This document shows positions 1 through 7,032 of a stretch of 12,342 bases of DNA, piece after piece; the stretch's first letter is position 1, and each line of letters opens with the position of its first letter. The DNA is from an uncultured Lachnospiraceae bacterium (GTDB lineage Bacteria; Bacillota; Clostridia; Lachnospirales; Lachnospiraceae): contig CACZSB010000056.1 in NCBI GenBank assembly GCA_902783765.1, forward strand, positions 1 to 12,342. Reading direction: 5' to 3'. The notes under the pieces are model-generated. The model saw only the letters and a program-made list of their open reading frames with translations, did not search any database and had not been told where the DNA came from. A program made the position numbers and the translations under genes.

Positions 1-1203
1 CTTGCCGGGGGTCTCCTTGGCCAGGGCCATGAGCTCTTCATCCACCGGCTCATGCACCCCTGCCTTCCAGACCCGGCCCCCGAAATATTTATTGCTCATG
101 GCCACGGTGCGGTTTAATAAATTTCCCAGCACATTGGCCAGATCCGTATTGATCCGCTCGATCATCAGCTCCCGGCTGATAATGCCGTCATTCTCGAAGG
201 GGGTCTCATGAAGCACGAAATAGCGCAGCGCATCCAGCCCGAAAAGCTCTATCAGATGATCCGCATAAAGGACATTGCCCTTGGATTTGCTCATTTTTCC
301 ATCTCCCTGATTCAGCCAGGGGTGGCCGAAGACCTGCTTGGGCAGGGGCTCCCCCAGGGCCATAAGGAAAATGGGCCAGTAAATGGTATGGAAGCGGATG
401 ATATCCTTGCCGATCACATGCACATCCGCAGGCCAGAATTTTTTATAGGCGGGGCCGCTTTCCCCCTCCGCCTGGTAGCCCAGGGTGGTAATATAATTGG
501 TGAGGGCATCCAGCCATACATAAACCACATGCTTCTCGTCGAAGCTCACGGGGATGCCCCATTTAAAGGAGGTGCGGGATACGCACAGATCCTGAAGCCC
601 CGGCTTTAGGAAGTTGTTGACCATCTCATTTTTCCGGGAAACGGGCTGGATAAACTCGGGATGGGCCTCGATATGGGCCATCAGCCGGTCCGGATATTTA
701 CTCATGCGGAAAAAGTATGCCTCCTCGGAGGCCCGCACCAGGGGCCGGCCGCAGTCGGGGCACTTGCCCTCCACCACCTGGGATTCGGTAAAGAAGGACT
801 CGTCCGGCACGCAGTACCAGCCCTCATAGGCTCCTTTATAAATATCTCCCTGGTCGTAGAGCTTTTTGAAAATTTTCTGCACCTGGGCCTCGTGATAGTC
901 ATCGGTGGTCCGCACAAAATAATCATAGGAAATATTCAGGGAATCCCAGATGCCCCGGATCCGGCCCGCCACCTCGTCCACAAATTCCTTGGGGGCCTTC
1001 CCCGCATCCCTGGCCTTTTCCTCTATTTTCTGGCCGTGCTCGTCGGTGCCGGTCTGAAAAAAAACATCATAGCCCTGGGCCCGGCGGAAGCGGGCAATGG
1101 CATCCGTCAAAACGATCTCGTAGCAGTTGCCGATGTGGGGCTTCCCCGAAGCATAGGCAATGGCGGTGGTTATATAGTAGGGTTTTTTGTCATATCTCTG
1201 CAT
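1..1203 (-). CDS. metG: Methionyl-tRNA synthetase, N-terminal 401 codons (3' end outside window)
   Basis: A class I aminoacyl-tRNA synthetase that charges tRNA-Met with methionine in the cytoplasm. Translation of the minus strand shows the HIGH-type motif PHIGN (residues 22-26), YDVFFQTGTDEHGQKIEEKA-type sequence after it, WGIPVSFDEKHVVYVWLDAL in the catalytic domain and KMSKS at residues 303-307. The zinc-knuckle region reads C131-x2-D134 and C148-x2-C151, so one expected Cys is Asp. The frame is open to base 1, so the anticodon-binding and C-terminal parts are missing. I chose the ATG at 1201-1203 because the AGGAAGG ribosome binding site lies 7 bases upstream. A second in-frame ATG at 1207-1209 would add two residues but sits almost on that site. 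The gene follows the DUF1445 gene after a terminator, so it is probably transcribed separately. No convincing -35/-10 pair and no T-box leader was found in the short upstream gap. Confidence 0.97.
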   Translation of the reverse strand, partial: MQRYDKKPYYITTAIAYASGKPHIGNCYEIVLTDAIARFRRAQGYDVFFQTGTDEHGQKIEEKARDAGKAPKEFVDEVAGRIRGIWDSLNISYDYFVRTTDDYHEAQVQKIFKKLYDQGDIYKGAYEGWYCVPDESFFTESQVVEGKCPDCGRPLVRASEEAYFFRMSKYPDRLMAHIEAHPEFIQPVSRKNEMVNNFLKPGLQDLCVSRTSFKWGIPVSFDEKHVVYVWLDALTNYITTLGYQAEGESGPAYKKFWPADVHVIGKDIIRFHTIYWPIFLMALGEPLPKQVFGHPWLNQGDGKMSKSKGNVLYADHLIELFGLDALRYFVLHETPFENDGIISRELMIERINTDLANVLGNLLNRTVAMSNKYFGGRVWKAGVHEPVDEELMALAKETPGK

Positions 1204-1276
1204 AATCATTCCTTCCTGTCCTCTTTACACACGCAAAGAAGAAGCCCCAAGGGCATTATCCTTTATAAGATAACAT

Positions 1277-1306
1277 AAAAGCTTCCGCCCTGCAAGGCGG
1301 AAGCCA
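1277..1306 (-). terminator. Rho-independent terminator of the pxp operon
   Basis: A perfect 9-bp inverted repeat (GCTTCCGCC at 1281-1289, GGCGGAAGC at 1296-1304) with a 6-base loop. On the minus strand it is followed by TTTT (1280-1277) and further T-rich sequence. It lies 23 bases past the stop codon of the DUF1445 gene and upstream of metG, so it should end the pxp operon transcript. Confidence 0.88.
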
Positions 1307-1326
1307 AAGACTTATCGGCAGTGGTG

Positions 1327-2154
1327 TTACGACTGCTTTAAACTTTCCAAATAATCATTCAGCTCTGCATTCACAATGTCCGTGATGAACATGTGCCCCG
1401 GAGCGTGGGTGATAACAATGGGGGGCTTGGCATTTTCCACCGCCGCCTGGGGGGTGACGCCGCAGGGCCAGAATACCGGAATCTCGCCGGGATAAATATC
1501 CACGGCCTCGCCGTAATCCGGCTTCATCACATCGGCGATGCCCACCGCCTCCGCCGGGCCCATGTGGATGGGGGCCCCGTGGACATTGGGCATTTTGTAA
1601 GTGATTTGATAGGCCTTCCAGGCATTTTCCGGGGTCATGGGCCGCATGGAACATACCATGGGGCCGGAGAAGGGACCGGCGGGTACCGTGGGAAAGGCGG
1701 GCATTTTGTACATGGGCACATTCCGACCCTGGGCAATATGGCGCACCTCGATGCCCTCCCGCATCAGGGCTTCTTCAAAGGAGAAGGAGCAGCCGATCAG
1801 AAAGCCCACATAACCTTCCTTCCAGTAGGCGGAAGCGTCCGTGACCTCCTTCACGAAAACCCCATTTTCATAAATACGGTACTTGGGAATGTCCGTGCAG
1901 ATATTGCCCCCCTCGCCCATGGCGTGGGTCAGGGGTTGTTCTCCCTTAATGATTTCCAGCACCGGGCAGGGGAAGGGATTCAGCTTGGTGTATTCCTCAA
2001 AATCCGCCGCATATTCCGGGGGCAGGATTACCAGATTGGCCTGGGCGTATCCGGCGCACATGCCGGCGGTGGGAAAATCGATTTTGCCTTCCCGGATCAG
2101 CTGACGCACTTCCGAGGGCTTTTTGTTCACATAAGGGCTGATATCGAATGCCAT
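1327..2154 (-). CDS. DUF1445 / YcsI-family protein (putative hydro-lyase, D-glutamate cyclase-like)
   Basis: A 275-residue soluble protein of the DUF1445 family, the usual full length for bacterial YcsI proteins. Recognisable blocks are a Gly/Cys-rich stretch PTAGMCAGYAQANLVILP (28-45), GCSFSFEEAL in the middle, VFWPCGVTPQ (227-236) and THAPGHMFITD (249-259) near the end. Databases often call the family 'putative hydro-lyase'. The mammalian D-glutamate cyclase, which forms 5-oxo-D-proline from D-glutamate, carries this domain. Here it is the last gene of a 5-oxoprolinase operon, which fits a role in 5-oxoproline or glutamate metabolism, but the reaction is inferred. The ATG at 2152-2154 has an AAGGAGG site 7 bases upstream that overlaps the pxpC stop codon, so the two genes are probably translationally coupled. 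Family assignment is secure; function is not. Confidence 0.9.
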   Translation of the reverse strand: MAFDISPYVNKKPSEVRQLIREGKIDFPTAGMCAGYAQANLVILPPEYAADFEEYTKLNPFPCPVLEIIKGEQPLTHAMGEGGNICTDIPKYRIYENGVFVKEVTDASAYWKEGYVGFLIGCSFSFEEALMREGIEVRHIAQGRNVPMYKMPAFPTVPAGPFSGPMVCSMRPMTPENAWKAYQITYKMPNVHGAPIHMGPAEAVGIADVMKPDYGEAVDIYPGEIPVFWPCGVTPQAAVENAKPPIVITHAPGHMFITDIVNAELNDYLESLKQS

Positions 2155-2167
2155 GGTTTCTACCTCC

Positions 2168-3127
2168 TTATAATAATGTGCGATCCCGATTGAAATAATC
2201 GATAATCATTTGATAATACTGCTGCTCCAAAAACAGGGAATTTTCCGCCTGTTCCACGCTGACGGGAACAAAATGGACCTTGTCGCCCCCCTTCAGCTGG
2301 CCCAGCAGGCGGAAGTCCGCGGAAATCACCGTGGCGATTTTGGTATAGCCCCCGGTGGTCTGGCGATCTGCCGCCATAATAATGGGCTTGCCCGCCGAGG
2401 GCACCTGGATGGCGCCGAAGGCGATGCCGTCGGAAATAATATCCCCTCCGTTTTTGTGTTCCACCACCGCCCCTTCCAGGCGGCAGCCCATACGGTCAAA
2501 CTCGGCGCTCACCGTATATACTTCTTTGAAAAAGGTTTCCAGACCCGCTTCTGTGAAATAATCATCCTGGGGTCCTAAAACCACCCGCAGTTCATATTGC
2601 TTTTGGGGTACAAAATCGATGCCCAGCAGGCGGCGCTCCGGAAAAATCAGGGCGGGGTTGGCGTTTCGGTAATACAGCACATCGCCGGCTTCCAGCTTTC
2701 GGCCCTGATATCCCCCGATTTTCGCCTTGAGATAGGTGGAGCGGCTGCCCATCACCGGAGGAATATCCAAGCCCCCCGCAAAGGCCAGGTAGGCCCGGCA
2801 TCCGTTTCGCAGACCTAAAAAGCGCAGGGTTTGGCCGGGACGGATGAGCACCGCCTGATAGCGGGGCATGGGGACGCCGTCCAGGGTGGCCCCTAAATCT
2901 CCGCCGGTTAAGGCCACATAATTGGCCTCCTCAAACAATAACTGGGGCCCCATAATGGTGATTTCCAGCACCGCTTCTCCCGGATCATTATCCAGAAGAA
3001 TATTGGCCAGCTTCATGCTGTGGGGGTCCATGGCCCCGGCCACCGGCACCCCGTACTGCTGATACCCGAAGCGTCCCAGATCCTGTACGGTGGTCTGGAC
3101 CCCGGGTTGAATCACGCGGATACTCAT
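2168..3127 (-). CDS. pxpC: 5-oxoprolinase subunit PxpC (KipA, biotin-dependent carboxyltransferase-like)
   Basis: A 319-residue protein of the AHS2/KipA family, full length. With PxpA and PxpB it forms the prokaryotic ATP-dependent 5-oxoprolinase, which opens 5-oxo-L-proline to L-glutamate. Family blocks seen are PGVQTTVQDLGRFGYQQYGV (8-27), AYLAFAGGLD (112-121), GSRSTY (127-132), SDGIAFGAIQVP (232-243) and ADRQTTGGY (253-261). The start is set at 3125-3127 (MSIRVIQ) because an AAGGAGG site lies just upstream and the next ATG upstream (3146-3148) would add seven residues overlapping pxpB with no good site. The pxpB stop lies one base upstream, which indicates translational coupling. In B. subtilis the homologue was first named KipA, a partner of the KinA inhibitor KipI. 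The operon context here favours the oxoprolinase role. Confidence 0.95.
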   Translation of the reverse strand: MSIRVIQPGVQTTVQDLGRFGYQQYGVPVAGAMDPHSMKLANILLDNDPGEAVLEITIMGPQLLFEEANYVALTGGDLGATLDGVPMPRYQAVLIRPGQTLRFLGLRNGCRAYLAFAGGLDIPPVMGSRSTYLKAKIGGYQGRKLEAGDVLYYRNANPALIFPERRLLGIDFVPQKQYELRVVLGPQDDYFTEAGLETFFKEVYTVSAEFDRMGCRLEGAVVEHKNGGDIISDGIAFGAIQVPSAGKPIIMAADRQTTGGYTKIATVISADFRLLGQLKGGDKVHFVPVSVEQAENSLFLEQQYYQMIIDYFNRDRTLL

Positions 3128-3128
3128 G

Positions 3129-3863
3129 TCAGACCTCCTTCCTTTCATGGGTTTTCAGCTCATAGCTGCCCTTTTCCACCGCCCGAAGGATCAAATCATA
3201 TTCCTCCTGATCCACGGGGAAAAACTGAATGTATTGCCCCGCCTCCGGCAGAATGGGGGTTTCCCGCTCCGGATCATACATTTTCAGGGGCGTTCGGCCG
3301 ATGAGCTGCCAGCCTCCGGGGGAATCAATGGGATAAATCCCGGTCTGGGAGCCCGCAATGCCCACGGAGCCGGCGGGGATTTTCACCCGGGGCTGCTGGA
3401 GCCGGGGGGTGGCAATGCTGTCGCTCATGCCCCCCAGATAGGTAAAGCCCGGGGTAAAGCCCAGCATATAAATCAGGTATTCCGTGCTGCTGTGGATTTT
3501 AATCACTTCCTCCTGGGAAAGGCCCGCATGTTCCGCCACAAAGGCCAGATCCGGTCCCATCTCTCCGCCGTACAGCACAGGGATTTCCAGCACCGGGCTG
3601 GGGGGGATTTCAATATCCCCCATTTCTCCCAGCAGGGCTTCCAGTTTTTCCTTCAGCGCCCAGCTGCGGATAATCCCCGGATTGTAATGAACCATTAAAG
3701 CGCGATAGGTGGGAACCGTTTCCACAATACCCGGAATGCCGGCCTTTTCCAGGGCGATTTTATAGGCCCGAATATCGCGGTTAATGGCTTCGCTGATGGC
3801 GTTGCCGAATTCCACGGAAACGGAGGTATCCCCTGTTGTTAAAAAACGCACTTGTTCCATCAT
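3129..3863 (-). CDS. pxpB: 5-oxoprolinase subunit PxpB (KipI, allophanate hydrolase subunit 1-like)
   Basis: A 244-residue protein of the AHS1/KipI family, close to the usual length. It partners PxpC in the 5-oxoprolinase complex. Diagnostic blocks are GFTPGFTYLGG (135-145), PRVKIPAGSVGIAGSQTGIY (158-177) and SPGGWQLIGRTP (181-192), in the order expected for the cyclophilin-like C-terminal half. Two adjacent ATG codons occur (3861-3863 and 3858-3860). The GAAGGTG ribosome binding site is only 2 bases from the first and 5 from the second, so the second may be the true start (243 residues). It lies 28 bases after the NRAMP-like gene and one base before pxpC. The B. subtilis homologue also inhibits the sporulation kinase KinA. 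Nothing visible here supports or excludes that activity. Confidence 0.95.
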   Translation of the reverse strand: MMEQVRFLTTGDTSVSVEFGNAISEAINRDIRAYKIALEKAGIPGIVETVPTYRALMVHYNPGIIRSWALKEKLEALLGEMGDIEIPPSPVLEIPVLYGGEMGPDLAFVAEHAGLSQEEVIKIHSSTEYLIYMLGFTPGFTYLGGMSDSIATPRLQQPRVKIPAGSVGIAGSQTGIYPIDSPGGWQLIGRTPLKMYDPERETPILPEAGQYIQFFPVDQEEYDLILRAVEKGSYELKTHERKEV

Positions 3864-3891
3864 ATCACCTTCTTTTCAGCAGGGTTTCCCC

Positions 3892-5163
3892 TTACTTAAA
3901 CAAATTGGCCAGGTTGGGCAGGGCGGTGACCGCCAGATAGGCAGCAATGGCCGCTACGAACCAGCCCAGGATCCAAAGCCACATGGGGTGCTTGTAATCT
4001 CCCACCACATTCTTTTTGCGGGCGGCCAAAAGCACGCTGGCCAGGGAGATGGGCAGAATCAGACCGTTCACGGCACCGGCTAAAATCACCATGCGCTTGG
4101 CGCCCCCCAGGATGACCATAATCAGGGTGGAGAAAGCAATGAAGCCGATGATGAACCAGCGGTCATTCTTCTTAATGAAGGGATTCAAGGTGGAGAGGAA
4201 GGTAACGGAGGTGTAGGCGGCCCCGATTACGGAGGTGATGCCGGCGGCAAACAGACCGATGCCGAAAAGCACCCGGCCGGCGCTGCCGATGGCCAGTTCA
4301 AAGGCCTGGGCGGCGGGGTTGGAAGCCGCCTTGATGGCCTCGATATTGGCGGTCACCGCCACGGAACCGGCGGTGCAGACGCCCAATACAGCCAGGAAAA
4401 GCAGCACACGCACGGTGCCGGACACGCTGATACCGGTGAGCACGGATTTACGGAAATAAGCCACATCCTCCTGCTTGCCGCCGTAGCCCGCATCCAGCAG
4501 ACGGTGGGCGCCGGAGAAGGTGATATAGCCGCCGCAGGAGCCACCCAAAAGGGTCAGGATCACGGGCACCATTTTTAGGGGTTCTTCCGGGGTGAAAATA
4601 TGCACCACCGCATCCCCCACGGGAGGCTGGGAGCTGATGCACACATAGAGCATTACCAAAATAATAACGGCGCCTGCCACCTGGGCCACCCGGTCCACAA
4701 TGCTTTTGCCGCTTTTGGAAAGGAAAATGCAAATGGCCAGGGCGCCGGCAATGGCCGCGCCGATCTTTTCGTTGAGGCCGAAGATGGCGTTAAGGCCCAG
4801 GGCCACGCCGCCGCAGTTTCCGATATTGAAGGCCAGGCCGCCGATTACCACCAGCACCACCAGGAAAACCCCCAGGCCCGGCAGCACCTTGTTGGCGATT
4901 TCCGGACCCCGGAGACCGGAGGCGGCAATAATGGACCAGATATTGGTCTGGGCAATCATATCCATGACGATGACCATCACGATAACAAAGGCAAAGGACG
5001 CCAGATAGGTGGCGGTAAAGTTGCTGGTCTGGGTCAAAAAGCCCGGGCCGATGGCAGAGGTGGCCATCAGCAGGGCGGCCCCCAGCATAATAGAGGTGTT
5101 TTTCTTCGGGGCGGGATTGCCCTCAGGAGAGGTCTGAACCTCATTGGTTTTCGCTTCGCTCAT
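3892..5163 (-). CDS. NRAMP-like (YcsG-type) membrane transporter lacking the metal-site motifs
   Basis: A 423-residue integral membrane protein with about 11 hydrophobic segments after a polar N-terminus of some 24 residues. It resembles YcsG of B. subtilis, an NRAMP (SLC11) superfamily member that occupies the same place in the ycs/kip cluster. Classical NRAMP metal carriers have Asp-Pro-Gly-Asn in TM1 and Met-Pro-His in TM6. Here the TM1 equivalent reads SAIGPGFLTQT (36-46, GPGF for DPGN) and the TM6 region reads GGSCGGYITFSGAHR (207-221). The usual metal ligands are therefore absent, and a Mn/Fe role is doubtful. Position between pxpA and pxpB suggests uptake of 5-oxoproline or a related compound, which is inference. 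The start ATG at 5161-5163 follows an AAAGGAG site by 7 bases. The gap to pxpA is 33 bases. Confidence 0.88.
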   Translation of the reverse strand: MSEAKTNEVQTSPEGNPAPKKNTSIMLGAALLMATSAIGPGFLTQTSNFTATYLASFAFVIVMVIVMDMIAQTNIWSIIAASGLRGPEIANKVLPGLGVFLVVLVVIGGLAFNIGNCGGVALGLNAIFGLNEKIGAAIAGALAICIFLSKSGKSIVDRVAQVAGAVIILVMLYVCISSQPPVGDAVVHIFTPEEPLKMVPVILTLLGGSCGGYITFSGAHRLLDAGYGGKQEDVAYFRKSVLTGISVSGTVRVLLFLAVLGVCTAGSVAVTANIEAIKAASNPAAQAFELAIGSAGRVLFGIGLFAAGITSVIGAAYTSVTFLSTLNPFIKKNDRWFIIGFIAFSTLIMVILGGAKRMVILAGAVNGLILPISLASVLLAARKKNVVGDYKHPMWLWILGWFVAAIAAYLAVTALPNLANLFK

Positions 5164-5196
5164 GTTGAATCTCCTTTCTATCCTTCCTATGAACGA

Positions 5197-5964
5197 TTAA
5201 ACGATTTCGGAAATGGGTACGATGGAAACCCCTTCCGCTTCCAGACGGGCCCGGATGCTTTTCACAAAGGCCAGGGCGGAAGGATTGTCGCCGTGGACGC
5301 AGATGGAGTCTGCGGACAGAGGTACTTCTTCGCCGCTGATGGCGGTAACTTTGCCCTCCTTCACCATGCGGATGGTGCGGGCAATGGCTTCTTCCGTGTC
5401 ATGGATCACGGCCCCGGGCTGGCTGCGGGGCACCAGAGAACCGTCCGCCTGATAGGCCCGGTCCGCAAAGACCTCACTGGCCACCTTCAGGCCCGCATGG
5501 CGGCCCGCCTGGATCATCAGGCTGTTGGCCAGGCCCAAAAGAATAATGTTGGAATCCACCTCGGCAATGGCTTCCGCAATGGCGGTGGCCAGGGCCATGT
5601 CCTTGGCGGCCATGTTATACAGGGCCCCATGGGGTTTGCAGTGCTGCATGGCCACGCCCTGAGCCTTGGTAAAGGCATACAGGGCCCCCAACTGATACTT
5701 CACATAGGCTTTAACCTCCTTGGGGGTACAGACCATATTCCGGCGGCCAAAGCCCATTAAATCCGGGAACCCGGGATGGGCTCCCACGGCCACCCCTGCC
5801 CGGGCGGCCCTCCCCACGGTTTCCTCCATCACCAAAGGATCCCCGGCGTGATAGGCGCAGGCCACATTGGCGGAGGAAACAAAGGCCAGAATCTCGGCAT
5901 CCATCCCTAACTTGTAGGTGCCGAAGCTTTCCCCGAGATCGCTGTTCAAATCCACCTTGTACAT
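5197..5964 (-). CDS. pxpA: 5-oxoprolinase subunit PxpA (LamB/YcsF family)
   Basis: A 255-residue cytoplasmic protein, the standard length for LamB/YcsF proteins. PxpA is the third component of the ATP-dependent 5-oxoprolinase with PxpB and PxpC. Its N-terminus has the family signature DLNSDLGESFG (5-15), followed by NVACAYHAGDP (33-43), GAHPGFPDLMGFGRR (61-75), a KPHGALYN block, the EVFADRAYQADGSLVPR block and CVHGDNPSALAFV near the end. The repeated Asp, His and Glu residues in these blocks match the likely catalytic face of the family. It is the first gene of the operon, with an AAAGGAG site 6 bases before the ATG at 5962-5964. It is transcribed away from the AraC-type regulator across a 197-base AT-rich gap. 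Confidence 0.96.
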   Translation of the reverse strand: MYKVDLNSDLGESFGTYKLGMDAEILAFVSSANVACAYHAGDPLVMEETVGRAARAGVAVGAHPGFPDLMGFGRRNMVCTPKEVKAYVKYQLGALYAFTKAQGVAMQHCKPHGALYNMAAKDMALATAIAEAIAEVDSNIILLGLANSLMIQAGRHAGLKVASEVFADRAYQADGSLVPRSQPGAVIHDTEEAIARTIRMVKEGKVTAISGEEVPLSADSICVHGDNPSALAFVKSIRARLEAEGVSIVPISEIV

Positions 5965-5982
5965 TGCTTTCTCCTTTCCTAT

Positions 5983-6011
5983 TTTATAAATATCGAATCA
6001 TTTTTTGTAAA
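5983..6011 (-). promoter_or_regulatory. Predicted sigma-A promoter of the pxp operon
   Basis: On the minus strand a TTTACA -35 box (plus bases 6006-6011) and a TATAAA -10 box (5983-5988) are separated by exactly 17 bases. Each differs from consensus at one position. The predicted start point would fall at about 5976, at the edge of the ribosome binding site, giving an unusually short leader. A second, weaker promoter further upstream is therefore possible. Confidence 0.5.
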
Positions 6012-6050
6012 ATATTAAACACTGACCTGGATAGTTTATGTTAAAAGCTA

Positions 6051-6079
6051 TAGACATTCGCTCAATAATCTATTATAAA
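6051..6079 (+). promoter_or_regulatory. Predicted promoter of the AraC-type regulator gene
   Basis: TAGACA (6051-6056) and TATAAA (6074-6079) are separated by 17 bases and match sigma-A consensus at five of six positions each. The leader would be about 75 bases. The -10 box lies inside the dyad at 6059-6098, so binding there could repress this gene. A perfect TATAAT at 6105-6110 has no recognisable -35 box. Confidence 0.45.
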
Positions 6080-6098
6080 TATAATAAATATTGGAGCG
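6059..6098. promoter_or_regulatory. 40-bp imperfect dyad, candidate operator between divergent promoters
   Basis: The two 20-base halves, centred between 6078 and 6079, match as inverted repeats at 15 of 20 positions. The outer arms CGCTC (6059-6063) and GAGCG (6094-6098) and the inner arms TATTATA (6071-6077) and TATAATA (6080-6086) are perfect. It sits about 48 bases upstream of the pxp -35 box and over the regulator's own -10 box. This is where an autoregulated divergent activator would bind. AraC proteins more often use direct repeats, so the binding protein is inferred. Confidence 0.45.
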
Positions 6099-6161
6099 CA
6101 TATCTATAATTATTGGGATTGATATTGTAAATATTCTGCCAAAGCTTGGGAGGGCTGCCCT

Positions 6162-7028
6162 ATGTTTTATGTGGATCAAAACCAAAAAGCCAATTTTACC
6201 ATGCCCTATGAATTCCCCCTGGCTGTTCACGAAAGCTATCTGAAGGACAAGCCCCTGGGCTTTAATGACTGGCATTGGCACGAAGAAATCCAGTTTTCCT
6301 ATATTCTATCGGGAGAAATGATTTTGAGCTGTATGAGCAAGGATTTCCTGTTAACGGCGGGGGACGGAATTTTTATCAACTCCAACTGCGCCCATATGTC
6401 CCGGCCCACAGGGCCGGAATCTGCCCGTTATTTAAGCGTCAACATCCAGCCCTCCCTGCTGACCCTTTTCCACGGAAGCGTGGTGGAACAGAAATATTTT
6501 CTGCCCTATGCCAATCATCCCAAATTGCAGGTGATCGCCTTTTCCGCCAAGCAGCCGGAGCAGAAACAGTTTATTGAAGATTTGATTCAGATGTTTCGTT
6601 TGATTGACCGGGCGGAATTCGGCTATGAACTGGAAACCTACGGCCAGCTCTTCCATATTTGGAAGCAGCTGCTGATTATGGCAAGGACCACCAGTCTTCC
6701 CGGGGTTCGCCTGGAAAGGCAGGAGGCCCATGCCATGATGCAATATATTCAGGAACATTATATGGAGCCTATCCGCCTGGAGGACCTGGCCCAGCATGTT
6801 CATTTAAGCAAGGGGGAATGCAGTCGGATTTTCAAAGCCACCTATCACACCTCCATTATGGCCCATGTGATTGACTGTCGAATTTCCAAAAGCATTCCCC
6901 TGCTGTCCGGCACTTCCCTGTCTGTGGGCGAAATCGCCCTGCAGTGCGGTTTTAACAGCGCCAGCTATTTTACCAAGGCCTTCCGGGAGAAGGTGGGCAT
7001 GGCCCCCCTGCAGTACCGGAAGAAATAA
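6162..7028 (+). CDS. AraC-family transcriptional regulator with N-terminal cupin-like sensor domain
   Basis: A 288-residue DNA-binding regulator, typical length for two-domain AraC proteins. The N-terminal part looks like a cupin ligand-binding domain: FNDWHWHEEIQFSYILSGE (34-52) followed by a DGIFINSNCAHM turn (68-79). The C-terminal part is the double helix-turn-helix: first HTH about 205-224 (RLEDLAQHVHLSKGECSRIF), second HTH about 253-275 (LSVGEIALQCGFNSASYFTKAF), ending with the family's GMAPLQYRK signature. The ATG at 6162 has a GGGAGGG site 7 bases upstream. It is divergent from the pxp operon, so it probably senses a metabolite of that pathway and controls it. The ligand is unknown. 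In B. subtilis the corresponding cluster uses the IclR-type KipR instead. The stop codon is 4 bases from the end of the convergent SPFH gene. Confidence 0.93.
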   Translation: MFYVDQNQKANFTMPYEFPLAVHESYLKDKPLGFNDWHWHEEIQFSYILSGEMILSCMSKDFLLTAGDGIFINSNCAHMSRPTGPESARYLSVNIQPSLLTLFHGSVVEQKYFLPYANHPKLQVIAFSAKQPEQKQFIEDLIQMFRLIDRAEFGYELETYGQLFHIWKQLLIMARTTSLPGVRLERQEAHAMMQYIQEHYMEPIRLEDLAQHVHLSKGECSRIFKATYHTSIMAHVIDCRISKSIPLLSGTSLSVGEIALQCGFNSASYFTKAFREKVGMAPLQYRKK

Positions 7029-7032
7029 CGCT

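Noticed and set aside
661..1278. A 205-codon plus-strand open frame opposite metG, running through the intergenic gap
   Set aside because: It overlaps the metG catalytic region antisense and has no ribosome binding site.
1204..1280. A T-box or SAM-type riboswitch upstream of metG
   Set aside because: The gap is too short, no T-box sequence or antiterminator is present, and the only strong hairpin belongs to the upstream operon's end.
1393..2193. A 266-codon plus-strand open frame opposite the DUF1445 gene
   Set aside because: Same pattern: antisense to a clear family member, Gly/His-rich, no start signals, no recognisable domain.
4600..5760. A 386-codon plus-strand open frame opposite pxpA and the NRAMP-like gene
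   Set aside because: It lies antisense to two well-identified genes, has His/Gly-rich low-complexity composition and no ribosome binding site or known domain. It is a by-product of GC-rich third positions on the other strand.
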